A stretch of DNA of 64,000 bases from Lachnospiraceae bacterium (lineage in GTDB: Bacteria; Bacillota; Clostridia; Lachnospirales; Lachnospiraceae): NCBI GenBank assembly GCA_022796795.1, contig JAAWJI010000007.1, positions 46,464 through 110,463 on the forward strand. Reading direction: 5' to 3'. This document shows, one piece after another, positions 33,559 to 42,278 of this stretch. Position 1 is the first letter of the stretch; each line of letters opens with the position of its first letter. The notes under the pieces are model-generated. The model was given only the letters and a program-made list of their open reading frames with translations, was not told the origin of the DNA and ran no database searches. A program made the translations under genes and the position numbers.

Positions 33559-36201
33559 TTACTCCACTCCAATCCCCTCTGTCTTGTAGACAAACTTCAC
33601 GCTTCCCTCCATGTCGTCAGAAATCCCTGCAAAAGAACGGTATTTTCTGGACACATCCTGGATGGCCCGCAGCCGGTCCGCCAGACCCTGCACATCGTCG
33701 TCAAAGGTTTCCACCAGCTTCTGAATTCCCTCCTCATTGAACTTGTTTACCCCGTCCGCCAGCTCCTGGCCGCCTTCCCACAGCTGCTGGATTCCGTGGA
33801 TAAGCTTATCACCGCCATCCCTAAGTTCGTGGGTGCCGTCCTTAAGCTTACCCGTGCCCTCCGCCAGCTCTTTTGTGCCGTCGTAAAGCTTCTGGCTGCC
33901 CTCTGTCAGCTGGCCGGAACCGCTGCTGGCGCTGGCAACGCCTGCCGTGTAGGCCAAAAGTCCCTGATAAAACTGGTTATAGCTGTCCAGGGAATTCTTC
34001 AGCTGTGTCAGACTTCCTGCTCCGTTTATGGCTGCCTGCACGGCCGCGTCAATCTGCTGCTGAACCTCCGGGCTTTGCATGTTCTGCTGGATCAGTTCCT
34101 CCATTTTGGCCTGTACGGCCGCCTGGTACTGAGCCTGCACCTCAGGCGTCTGGAATTGCGCCTCTACCATGGCGTTGATTTTTGCCTCCAGATCCGGGGA
34201 GGCTGCCAGAGCCGTCCAGGATCTTTCCTTTACCACTGCATTTTGGCCGCTGCTGATTTCACGGAAGACACGGATGCTTCCTCCCAGAGCCGCTACCTCA
34301 TCTTCGGCCGTCATCTCATCCCGGACTGCTTCCCCATCTTCGGTGGTCATCTCATCCCGGACTGCTTCCCCATCTTCGGTGGTCATCTCATCCCGGACCG
34401 CCGCCCCATCTTCGGCTGCAGGAGCGTTTTGGGTCTCCGAAACCGGGCTTTCTGCCCCCTTGCTTCCGGCCGCCTCTTCCTCCACGCCATTTCCGGCTTC
34501 CGGCTGGTTCTCTGTCTCATCACTACCGGCTGGTTCTCCACCCGGATTGCTTTCCTTCCCATTTGTGTCGGCTTCCGGCTCACTTTCTGCCGTACCAGTC
34601 CCGGCTTCCCCTGCGCCTGAACTGCTCCCGCTCCCATCTGTGCCTGTCGTTCCTTCCTGCGCCCCATCCTGGAGATCTGCTTTTGTCTCTTCTGCAGGGC
34701 TATCCTGGATCTCTTTCTCCTGACCTGCAATAACGGTTCCTCCTGCTGCCAGCTGGGCCTCGATCTTCTGGCGGATTGCCGCCTTCATGGCCTGGACGAC
34801 TCCTGCTTCCACTGCGGGCCTGTTCTGCTCCACAGCCTCCGTCACCTTTGCCAAGGCCGCCTGCTCTGCCAGAGCCTTCACCTGTTCCGGCGTCATTTTG
34901 GCCCCCATCTCATCCAGCACGGTTCCGTAATTTTCTATGGTAAGCTTGGTGGTCAAAGGCACGCCTGCGGCCTTCAGCTGCGTCTCCGCCGTTGCCAGCA
35001 GAGTCTCAAACACCTGCTTTGCCCCGCCGTTCAAGGTCTCATTGTTGCTCTCCAACGTCTTCAGGCCCTGATCCAGGGCTGCCGCCCCATCCCGCAGCTC
35101 CTGAGCGCCGTTTCGAAGTTCCACGGCTCCGCTGTTCAGGTCATGGGCCCCATCCCCCAGCTCTGCAATGCCGTCTGTCAAATCTCCGGACTTCTGGCGA
35201 AGCTCCGTAATGCCGTCGTAAAGCTCCCCGGCTCCGTCCATAAGCTCATGCATGCCCTCATCCAGGTCGTCCAGACTGTCAGACAGCTCATCCAGACTGT
35301 CCACGTTTTCCAGATCCATATCATTGAAGATTTCATTCGTCACCACAGTCATGGTGGTTTCCAGGGAAAAGTCTGTCACATCACCGGAAATCTCCACGTA
35401 ATCCGGAATATCCAGGTCTTCTTTTTTCATATCCAGATTCTCCTGCATGCCCGGCATGGCGCAGCCTATGACCATAAGATGTTCCCCGTCATTGATGATC
35501 TTTCCGCTGGAAACCTCCACATTGGAAAATTTCTCATTATCCAGCATCATGCTGGTGACCACTGCAAAGGGCACATAGAGCTCCCTCTGCTCATCTCCCA
35601 CCATTACGGTCTGCTTCTGCCTGTTTGTATAGGAAAAATGCATGACTACATGGCCGCTCTTTCCCGCCAGCTCCTCCGGGGAAATGCTTTTTCCGTCCAG
35701 GGTATAGGACACCTTCATGTCCACCGGCAGATCCTTTTCGATGCTGCCCTGATAGTAAATGTCGTTTCCTCCTGCATCCCAGACTCCTGTTCCGTTTCCT
35801 TTCGCCTCAAAAGTCTCCATTCCCTTTACATTGCTGATATCCGAAAGTTCTGTCAGGTCCTGGATCTGACTGCTTCCCATGGAATTTTTAATCCAGTCGC
35901 TGACAATGATTTTCTGAACGCCGCCGTCCGCTCCGGAAATCACGTACACGGTTTCATCCTTGGACAGATTCCGAAGATCCGCATCACTGAGCCCCAGGCG
36001 GTTTCTCTGGGCGGACGTTACATAAGGTCCCGCCTTTCCCTCTCCAATCTCCGCTTGCATAGATTCGGAAGCGTTTCCGGAGGAACTTCCCCCCATCCTT
36101 CCTGCACCCGCACAGCCTGCCGCCAGGGTCACTGCTGTAAAAGCCGCCGTTACCTGCACAGCCTTTTTATTCCACTCTTTTTCCCACATCCATTTTTTCA
36201 T
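33559..36201 (-). CDS. Large lipoprotein with Leu-x-x-Gly heptad repeats
   Basis: This 880-residue protein has an N-terminal lipobox (LAAGC, Cys30), so it should be anchored outside the membrane. Residues about 55-300 are beta-rich. From about 305 come heptads of the x-x-x-Leu-x-x-Gly type (ELMDGAGELYDGITEL and onward) as in YhgE/Pip proteins, and again near 770-835. Between them lies an acidic Gly/Ser/Glu/Thr-rich linker (about 500-630) with three copies of a 12-residue repeat. It is the last gene after TetR, HdeD-like and MMPL genes, so it may be the outer partner of that exporter. No C-terminal membrane helices are present. Function unknown. Confidence 0.85.
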   Translation of the reverse strand: MKKWMWEKEWNKKAVQVTAAFTAVTLAAGCAGAGRMGGSSSGNASESMQAEIGEGKAGPYVTSAQRNRLGLSDADLRNLSKDETVYVISGADGGVQKIIVSDWIKNSMGSSQIQDLTELSDISNVKGMETFEAKGNGTGVWDAGGNDIYYQGSIEKDLPVDMKVSYTLDGKSISPEELAGKSGHVVMHFSYTNRQKQTVMVGDEQRELYVPFAVVTSMMLDNEKFSNVEVSSGKIINDGEHLMVIGCAMPGMQENLDMKKEDLDIPDYVEISGDVTDFSLETTMTVVTNEIFNDMDLENVDSLDELSDSLDDLDEGMHELMDGAGELYDGITELRQKSGDLTDGIAELGDGAHDLNSGAVELRNGAQELRDGAAALDQGLKTLESNNETLNGGAKQVFETLLATAETQLKAAGVPLTTKLTIENYGTVLDEMGAKMTPEQVKALAEQAALAKVTEAVEQNRPAVEAGVVQAMKAAIRQKIEAQLAAGGTVIAGQEKEIQDSPAEETKADLQDGAQEGTTGTDGSGSSSGAGEAGTGTAESEPEADTNGKESNPGGEPAGSDETENQPEAGNGVEEEAAGSKGAESPVSETQNAPAAEDGAAVRDEMTTEDGEAVRDEMTTEDGEAVRDEMTAEDEVAALGGSIRVFREISSGQNAVVKERSWTALAASPDLEAKINAMVEAQFQTPEVQAQYQAAVQAKMEELIQQNMQSPEVQQQIDAAVQAAINGAGSLTQLKNSLDSYNQFYQGLLAYTAGVASASSGSGQLTEGSQKLYDGTKELAEGTGKLKDGTHELRDGGDKLIHGIQQLWEGGQELADGVNKFNEEGIQKLVETFDDDVQGLADRLRAIQDVSRKYRSFAGISDDMEGSVKFVYKTEGIGVE
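34301..34415 (-). repeat. 36-bp tandem repeat inside the lipoprotein gene
   Basis: Three copies of a 36-bp unit (34301-34336, 34337-34372, 34373-34408) plus a 7-bp partial copy. Copies differ at few bases. Each encodes 12 residues of the form TEDGEAVRDEMT, so copy-number change would keep the reading frame. Confidence 0.9.
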
Positions 36202-36300
36202 AGTAATCCTCCAAATCTTGTTTCTTTCTGTTATCCTCGGGCCCTGCCGCCCTTCTGTCCTCTCTGCAGTCTTTTACTTTCACATCCATTCCCGTTTCTC

Positions 36301-38421
36301 TCAGCCTGCCGCCGGATTTTTTACTCCTTTTTCCTCCTGTCCCCGGGGGCTTTTCTGCCGGAATCCCAGGCTGGTATGGCAGATCACCCCGTCCAGCAGC
36401 ATAAACATGGCCGGCAGAATAAAGAGCACGGACAGCATGCTGATGATTGCACCCCGGGCCATCAGGTCGCATAAGGCGCTGATCATATCCACATCCGAGT
36501 ACAGACCCACCCCGTAGGTGGCTGCGAAAAATCCCATGGCACTGACAATCACCGAAGGAATAGAGGTGCCAAGCGCCGTTACCACGGAGGTCTTTTTGTC
36601 ATTTCCCCGGAACCGCTCCTGTTTGTAGCGGGTGGTCATCAGGATCGCGTAGTCCACGGTCGCCCCCAGCTGGATGGTGCTGATGCAAATGGGAGCCACA
36701 AAGGGAAGGGCGGTTCCCAGGTAATGGGGCAGTCCCAGGTTGATGAAAATGGCAAACTCAATGACTGCCACCAGCACAAAGGGAAGGGTAATGCTTTTCA
36801 GCACCAGGGCAATGATCACGAAAATAGCCAGCACAGACACGGCGTTTACCACCTTGAAATCGTGGTCCGTCACCTCGATCATATCCTTGGTACAGGGAGC
36901 CTCCCCGATGAGCATGCCGCTGGGATCATATTTTTTCAACACTGCGTTCAGCTCATCAATCTGCTGGTTTACCTCATCCGTGGCCGTCTTATACTGAGAG
37001 TTGATGAGCAAAAGCTCCCACCGGTCGCTTTCCAGAAGCTCCGTCACATTCTTGGGCAAAAATTCCTGGGGAATCCGGGAACCCACGGCGGATTCCATGC
37101 CCAGGGCAAATTTTACGCCCTCCACCCGTTCCATTTCTTTCAGCATTTCCTTCTTTTCCTTTACCGGCAGATTAGCGTCAATAAGGATCATATGGGTGGT
37201 GCCCATATCATAAGTCTCCTCAAGCTTGGCGTTGGCCACGGCAAAGCCTAAATCCTTGGGCAGGGTCTCTGCCAGATCGTAGTAAACCTCCCTGTTGGTC
37301 TGCCGGTAGCCCAGATAAGACGGGGCCAGAAGCAGGGCAAATACCACCAGGAAAATGGGATAGCGCTTTACCACAAAGGCTGCAAATTTCTGCATATCCG
37401 GCATGAGGGGACGGTGCCTGGTCTTCTCAATCAGGGGGTCCAGCACCAGAATCATGGAGGGCAGAGTAGTCACACAGCCGATAACTCCGAAAACCACGCC
37501 CTTAGCCATAACCACGCCTAAATCCATGCCCAGGGTAAAGCTCATAAAGCAAAGTGCAATAAATCCGGCCACTGTGGTAATGGAGCTTCCCACCACAGAG
37601 GTAATGGTTGCCTTGATGGCATGGGCCATGGCCCGCTTCTTATCCCCCTCAAACCGCACCTTCTGCTCCGAGTAGCTGTGCCACAGGAAAATGGAATAGT
37701 CCATGGTTACAGCCAGCTGCAGCACTGCGGACAGGGCCTTGGTCAGATAAGAAATCTCTCCCAGGAAATAATTGCTTCCCAGGTTCAGCAGGATCGCCAT
37801 GCCGATGCTTGCCAGGAAAATAAAGGGAATGGCCCAGCTGTCCATAAACAGCATCATGACCACGCAGGCCAAAACCACGGCCAGCCCCACATAAACCGGC
37901 TCCTCCTTCTCACACAGATCCTTCAGATCCGTGACCATGGCCGACATGCCGGAGACAAAGCACTGCTCCCCTGCCAGGGAACGGATCTCCCGAATGGCAT
38001 CCATGGTATCGTCCGAGGAGGTAGAGGTCTCAAAAAATACCGCCAGCATGGTGCTGTTCTCTGAATTAAAAGCATTGTAGAGCTTATCGGGAAGCAGCTC
38101 CATGGGTACGGACAGGTCCATCACGCTGTCATACCAGATCACAGAGTCCACGTGCTCCACCTGCTCCATCTGTTCCCTTAGCTCTGCCACCTGGCGGTCC
38201 TCCATATTCTCCATGACCACCATGGAAAACCCGCCCTTTCCAAACTCATCCATGAGAATGTCCTGGCCGATAATGGTCTCCATATCCTCCGGCAGATAAT
38301 TCAGCATGTCATAGTTGATCCTGGTGCCCAACATTCCCAGCACTGAGGGAAACAGCAGGGCAATGGACAAAATCAGAATCGGAACCCGGCATTTCACTAC
38401 AGCTTTCCCAAATTTAATCAT
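36301..38421 (-). CDS. MMPL/RND-family transporter
   Basis: This is a 706-residue integral membrane exporter with two similar halves. Each half has one helix, a large extracellular loop, then five or six helices. Proton-relay-type motifs appear as VTMDYSIFLWHSYSE (about 245) and GATVDYAILMTTRYKQE (about 610). It is related to MmpL and HpnN proteins that move lipids, siderophores or antimicrobial compounds. It lies 15 bp after the HdeD-like gene and 99 bp before the heptad lipoprotein. A TetR gene upstream is likely its repressor. Substrate unknown; no ATPase is needed. Confidence 0.93.
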   Translation of the reverse strand: MIKFGKAVVKCRVPILILSIALLFPSVLGMLGTRINYDMLNYLPEDMETIIGQDILMDEFGKGGFSMVVMENMEDRQVAELREQMEQVEHVDSVIWYDSVMDLSVPMELLPDKLYNAFNSENSTMLAVFFETSTSSDDTMDAIREIRSLAGEQCFVSGMSAMVTDLKDLCEKEEPVYVGLAVVLACVVMMLFMDSWAIPFIFLASIGMAILLNLGSNYFLGEISYLTKALSAVLQLAVTMDYSIFLWHSYSEQKVRFEGDKKRAMAHAIKATITSVVGSSITTVAGFIALCFMSFTLGMDLGVVMAKGVVFGVIGCVTTLPSMILVLDPLIEKTRHRPLMPDMQKFAAFVVKRYPIFLVVFALLLAPSYLGYRQTNREVYYDLAETLPKDLGFAVANAKLEETYDMGTTHMILIDANLPVKEKKEMLKEMERVEGVKFALGMESAVGSRIPQEFLPKNVTELLESDRWELLLINSQYKTATDEVNQQIDELNAVLKKYDPSGMLIGEAPCTKDMIEVTDHDFKVVNAVSVLAIFVIIALVLKSITLPFVLVAVIEFAIFINLGLPHYLGTALPFVAPICISTIQLGATVDYAILMTTRYKQERFRGNDKKTSVVTALGTSIPSVIVSAMGFFAATYGVGLYSDVDMISALCDLMARGAIISMLSVLFILPAMFMLLDGVICHTSLGFRQKSPRGQEEKGVKNPAAG

Positions 38422-38436
38422 TGTTCTCCTCCTTTA

Positions 38437-39009
38437 TCATAGCTCCTCACCCGGAAGCATCCGGGACATTTCCTTTTTCATCACCTTTACGGTGCAGATT
38501 CCCACGCAGAGATTCAAAATCCCCTCCAGCAGCATGGTCAGGCCCGCCATGGTCAAAAGCCACATGCCGCCTGCAAAGGGGTCCAGAATCAGCAGCAGGC
38601 CAAAGAGGCTGGTCAGCACCGCAGCTGCAATAATGAGCCACCATTTGCGGATGCCGAACCGCCGGGCGTCCAGGGCGGTCTGCAGCTTCAGCAGTCCGTC
38701 TGTCAGGGCCACAATCCCAATGGCAAAATATACCAGCCTTATCACGCTGAACGGATGCAGAACCATGACCAGCCCCATAACCAGAGACAAAAGCCCGAAG
38801 GCCAGGTCAAACTGAAAGGCCAGCTGGTACGGGTCCCGGGACCAATATCCCACCAGCTTCATGACTCCGCATACAATCAGAAGTCCCCCCGCCAGATAGC
38901 ACAGCGCCCTTGCCGAAACCTCCGGATAAACCACAAGGAAAATTCCCGCCGCACAAAACGCAAGGGACGAAATAATGTATCCGCTCTTTGCTGCCTGAAT
39001 CGTCTTCAT
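38437..39009 (-). CDS. HdeD/DUF308-family membrane protein
   Basis: This 190-residue protein has about six hydrophobic helices in pairs (SGYIISSLAFCAAGIFLVVY, CYLAGGLLIVCGVMKLVGYW, then repeats) characteristic of DUF308/HdeD. In E. coli HdeD is tied to acid stress at high cell density; the biochemical role is unknown. It sits 15 bp before the MMPL gene in an operon downstream of a TetR regulator. It may help the exporter or protect the membrane. Confidence 0.88.
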   Translation of the reverse strand: MKTIQAAKSGYIISSLAFCAAGIFLVVYPEVSARALCYLAGGLLIVCGVMKLVGYWSRDPYQLAFQFDLAFGLLSLVMGLVMVLHPFSVIRLVYFAIGIVALTDGLLKLQTALDARRFGIRKWWLIIAAAVLTSLFGLLLILDPFAGGMWLLTMAGLTMLLEGILNLCVGICTVKVMKKEMSRMLPGEEL

Positions 39010-39075
39010 ATTCTTTCACACCCCTTTTTCTGATCTGCCCCTATTGTAAGGGATCTGAAAAAGGAAAAAAACGGT

Positions 39076-39112
39076 TAAAAAAAGAGCGCTGCACAATTTT
39101 TGTGCAACACTC
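39076..39112 (-). terminator. Intrinsic terminator of the tetR gene
   Basis: On the minus strand a 13-bp stem (GAGTGTTGCACAA / TTGTGCAGCGCTC, with wobble pairs) leads into seven Ts, 16 bp after the tetR stop. The HdeD/MMPL genes after it therefore need readthrough or their own promoter. Confidence 0.9.
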
Positions 39113-39128
39113 ATCATCTATCCAAAAT

Positions 39129-39725
39129 TCAGACACCGGGGGCTGTCTGCCCAAAAGACCGGGCTTCCGGTTTCAGCAACGCGCTTTTTAAGCTCCCCCG
39201 CAGCAGCTCCCCCAGTCGGCGGATCAGGGGCTCCGGTTCCTCCTTCATTCCATGGCTCAGCCACTCTGTGGTCAGTCCCACCATGCCGTTCTTATAAAAC
39301 TGCAAAACCAGTCTCAGATCCTCCTCACCGACCAGACGCTCCTTTGGCACATCCCTGGTCAGCTCCTCCGCCAGCCGTTCCATGACCTCCTGGACAATGC
39401 TGTTCAGGTACCGTTCCAGCTCCTCCCGGCTCACAGAATAGTAGATATGATAGACCGCCCGCTTATTCTCCAGAGCAAAATGTGCCGCCGCAATAAAGCC
39501 CTCTTCCAGAGATTCCACGCTGGCGTGCTCCTTAATGACCTTTTCTGCCTCCGCATCCAAAATGTATACCAGCAGCGCGTGAATATCCTCGAAATGATAA
39601 TAAAAGGTATTCCTGTTAATCCCGCAGTCGTCCACGATTTCCTTCACTGTAATTTTATCCAGCGGTTTCTCATTCAATAGCCTGATAAAGGACTCCATGA
39701 TCGCCATTTTCGTAAACTGCCGCAT
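39129..39725 (-). CDS. TetR/AcrR-family transcriptional regulator
   Basis: This is a 198-residue repressor. The N-terminal helix-turn-helix is clear (DKITVKEIVDDCGINRNTFYYHFED, read in parts) and the C-terminal domain (residues about 55-190) is the variable ligand-binding half. I chose ATG 39725 (MRQFTKMAI) with AGGAG 7 nt away; the longer frame begins inside the promoter. It precedes the HdeD - MMPL - lipoprotein genes on the same strand and likely represses them and itself, responding to an exported compound. Confidence 0.93.
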   Translation of the reverse strand: MRQFTKMAIMESFIRLLNEKPLDKITVKEIVDDCGINRNTFYYHFEDIHALLVYILDAEAEKVIKEHASVESLEEGFIAAAHFALENKRAVYHIYYSVSREELERYLNSIVQEVMERLAEELTRDVPKERLVGEEDLRLVLQFYKNGMVGLTTEWLSHGMKEEPEPLIRRLGELLRGSLKSALLKPEARSFGQTAPGV

Positions 39726-39755
39726 GCTCTCTCTCCTTTTCCCTCTTACAGGACT

Positions 39756-39785
39756 ATCATACCAAATCTGGACCTTAAAAGTCAA
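39756..39785 (-). promoter_or_regulatory. Promoter of the tetR gene
   Basis: On the minus strand TTGACT (39780-39785), 18 bp, TATGAT (39756-39761), about 30 bp before the chosen tetR start. Confidence 0.7.
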
Positions 39786-39824
39786 TCAGGAACAGGAAGC
39801 AAGGCAGGCCAGCAAAGGAAATGA

Positions 39825-41870
39825 TCATTTTTTTGTCCGCAGTACAATGGCCGAATGAGGCGGCATCTCGATATACAGGCTTTTTCCAGTTACAATATAG
39901 TCCACGGACTCCAGGGTATAATCCTCCCACCAGGTAAAAATCAGCTGCTCCATCACGGCGTCCACCGGCACATTGACCTCCCATACATCCACGTCGGCGC
40001 CTACAGAATCCTCCTGGTTGTTCAGCACAATTACCAGCTGCTCCAGGTCATTAAAACGCCCATAGGCGATTAACTCGTCACAGGTACTGATAAATTTGCA
40101 GGATCCCTCCCTGCATACCGGATTTTCCTTGTGAATCCGAATCATGTCTTTGTGAAACTGGAGCATCTGCTGGTCCTCCCTGCCCCAGGGATAAGTCCTG
40201 CGGTTGTCGGGATCCGTAAATCCGCAGACTCCCGCCTCGTCCCCATAGTACAGGGTGGGGGCTCCGGGCCAGGTCATCTGAAAAACCACAGCCTCCCGCA
40301 TGATGCTTGGCACTACATCCGTATTTGCCGCCTGGGATCCCAACTCTCCCACACGTCCCACCCGGTGATTGGTCCTTGTTAAAAACCGGGAATGATCGTG
40401 GTTTGACAGCTGGTTCATGGCAATGTGAAGAGACGGCATATAAAATTTCGTCATGTTGTGCATAAGTCCGCTGATAAACGCATGCTTATTATTCAGCATA
40501 TCCGGCCGAAACTCATCGCTATGCTTTTCCATGCCGGTCAGATACCAGGTCAGGGGCTCCATAAAAGCGTCATAATTCATCACCGAATCCCATTGATCCC
40601 CTAAAAGCCAGGACCTGGGATTTCCGTAATGCTCTGCATAGATCACCGCATCCGGATTCACTGCCTTTACCACCTTGCGGAACTTTCTCCAAAATTCATG
40701 ATTGTATTCGTTGGAAAAGCCCAGATCTGCGGCCACGTCCAGTCTCCAGCCGTCCACACAGTAGGGCGGGCGCAGCCATTTCCTGGCCACGCTGAGAATA
40801 TAGACCAGCAGGTCATCCGATTTCTCATAGCAGAGCTTGGGCAGGGTATCATGGCCCCACCAGCCGTCATAGAATTCATTGTAGGGCCACTCGTGTACAT
40901 TATTGAATTTAAAAAAACTGCGGTAAGGACTGTCAGCCGCAATATAGGCCCCCTTCTCATAGCCAGGCGCATCCTCATAGAAGCGCTCCCGGTCCAGCCA
41001 CTTATTGAAGGAACCGCAGTGATTGAACACGCCGTCCAGAATCACCTTCATGCCCCGCCGGTGAATTTCCTGCACAAAGCGGACGAAAAAATCATTGCTG
41101 GCCTCCAGATTTTCCCGGTCCACCACCCGTTTGATATACTTGGTGGCATGACGATTGTCCATGTCTCCAGGCCTCAGCACTTCCCCGCCGTCCTTTTTGA
41201 TCACCGTATAATGGGGATCTATATAATCATAGTCCTGGGTGTCATACTTATGATTAGAGGGCGACACAAAGATGGGATTCATATAGATGACTTCCACCCC
41301 CAGATCCTGCAGGTAATCCAGCTTATCCAAAATCCCCTGCAGATCCCCTCCGTAAAAGCTGCGCACATCCATGGGCTTAGGGTATGTATCCCATTCCTCC
41401 ACCCGCTCCACAGGCTCCTGGATATAGATGTACTCTCCTGTCTCCACATCATTGGAGCGGTCTCCATTGCAGAACCGGTCTACATAAATCTGATACATCA
41501 CAGCGCCTTTGGCCCATTTGGGCGTGCTGAAATTGGGAACGATTCCAAAGGAATAGTCCTCCTGCAGATCCCGGGTTACGCCCTGCTCGTTGTAAAACCA
41601 CCGGCTCTCTCCCTTAAACACCTCAAAATAATAATGCATGGTCTCTGCGCCAATCAGCAGGGGGATCTCGTAATAATCAAAAAGCCCCTGACTCTCGCAC
41701 TTATTCATGCGGATCCTCAATTCCTTGCTGATGAAAAATACAGCATCCACATTGTCTTTCCCTGTGCGGAACCGGATCTTAACAGTATCCCCTGTCCGTG
41801 GCTCTGCGGGCTTTCGATAATTCTCTGTCTCATCTGAATACAGAGCGCGTTTGTCTAACTTCATGTCCAT
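39825..41870 (-). CDS. Glycoside hydrolase family 13 alpha-amylase/neopullulanase-like
   Basis: This 681-residue alpha-glucan hydrolase has an N-terminal beta-sandwich (about 20-110) as in neopullulanase or maltogenic amylase. The barrel follows with DGVFNH, the nucleophile Asp378 (DGWRLDVAAD), acid/base Glu413 (IYAEHYG) and the third carboxylate Asp492 in LSNHDHSRF. A C-terminal beta domain follows. No signal peptide is present, so it acts on imported maltodextrins. ATG 41870 has AGGAG 7 nt away. It is a single-gene unit with its own promoter at 41905-41933. Confidence 0.93.
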   Translation of the reverse strand: MDMKLDKRALYSDETENYRKPAEPRTGDTVKIRFRTGKDNVDAVFFISKELRIRMNKCESQGLFDYYEIPLLIGAETMHYYFEVFKGESRWFYNEQGVTRDLQEDYSFGIVPNFSTPKWAKGAVMYQIYVDRFCNGDRSNDVETGEYIYIQEPVERVEEWDTYPKPMDVRSFYGGDLQGILDKLDYLQDLGVEVIYMNPIFVSPSNHKYDTQDYDYIDPHYTVIKKDGGEVLRPGDMDNRHATKYIKRVVDRENLEASNDFFVRFVQEIHRRGMKVILDGVFNHCGSFNKWLDRERFYEDAPGYEKGAYIAADSPYRSFFKFNNVHEWPYNEFYDGWWGHDTLPKLCYEKSDDLLVYILSVARKWLRPPYCVDGWRLDVAADLGFSNEYNHEFWRKFRKVVKAVNPDAVIYAEHYGNPRSWLLGDQWDSVMNYDAFMEPLTWYLTGMEKHSDEFRPDMLNNKHAFISGLMHNMTKFYMPSLHIAMNQLSNHDHSRFLTRTNHRVGRVGELGSQAANTDVVPSIMREAVVFQMTWPGAPTLYYGDEAGVCGFTDPDNRRTYPWGREDQQMLQFHKDMIRIHKENPVCREGSCKFISTCDELIAYGRFNDLEQLVIVLNNQEDSVGADVDVWEVNVPVDAVMEQLIFTWWEDYTLESVDYIVTGKSLYIEMPPHSAIVLRTKK

Positions 41871-41904
41871 CTCGATTCTCCTAAGCACTGTGGGTTAGTT
41901 TACT

Positions 41905-41933
41905 ATTTTAAACGGTTTTCCCCTGTTTTACAA
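41905..41933 (-). promoter_or_regulatory. Promoter of the GH13 gene
   Basis: On the minus strand TTGTAA (41928-41933), 17 bp, TAAAAT (41905-41910), about 35 bp before the start codon. Confidence 0.6.
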
Positions 41934-42051
41934 GCGTTTTTCTGAATTTTCTGAATTATACAAGTTTTATCTTCTATTCACTAAATTTTCTTCCAATATT
42001 TTCCTACGATTAGTTCAGACCACCCCAGAATGAAATAGTGAAATGGGCAGT

Positions 42052-42083
42052 AAAAAAGGCAGCGGTTACATGCTGCCTTTTTT
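42052..42083. terminator. Bidirectional intrinsic terminator between ftsH and the GH13 gene
   Basis: A 12-bp stem (AAAAAAGGCAGC / GCTGCCTTTTTT) with an 8-nt loop, with T-tracts on both strands, lies between the GH13 promoter and ftsH. Confidence 0.9.
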
Positions 42084-42149
42084 AGGAGAAGGTATTTCTT
42101 TTACTTATGGGGTGTAGCAAAAACTATATAATGTATTGGGGGTTTTACA
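42052..42149 (-). ncRNA. Candidate small RNA between ftsH and the GH13 gene
   Basis: On the minus strand an extended -10 element (TGTTATAAT, TATAAT at 42156-42161) lies about 65 bp upstream of the terminator at 42052-42083. No start codon with a ribosome site lies between, and the GH13 gene has its own promoter further on. A transcript of about 95 nt would result. The -35 is poor (GCACAC), so this could also be the 3' end of the ftsH transcript. No known RNA family was recognised. The remaining bases of 41889-42278 hold no gene. Confidence 0.35.
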
Positions 42150-42278
42150 AGTACTATTATAACACAGATCCCCAATAAGTGTGCACAAACTTTACAAATT
42201 TTCATATTTGTTTTTGTGAAATATTCATAATACTTTTTCGTGATTATCACTAAAAACAAAGTCAAACTGTCACAACTC

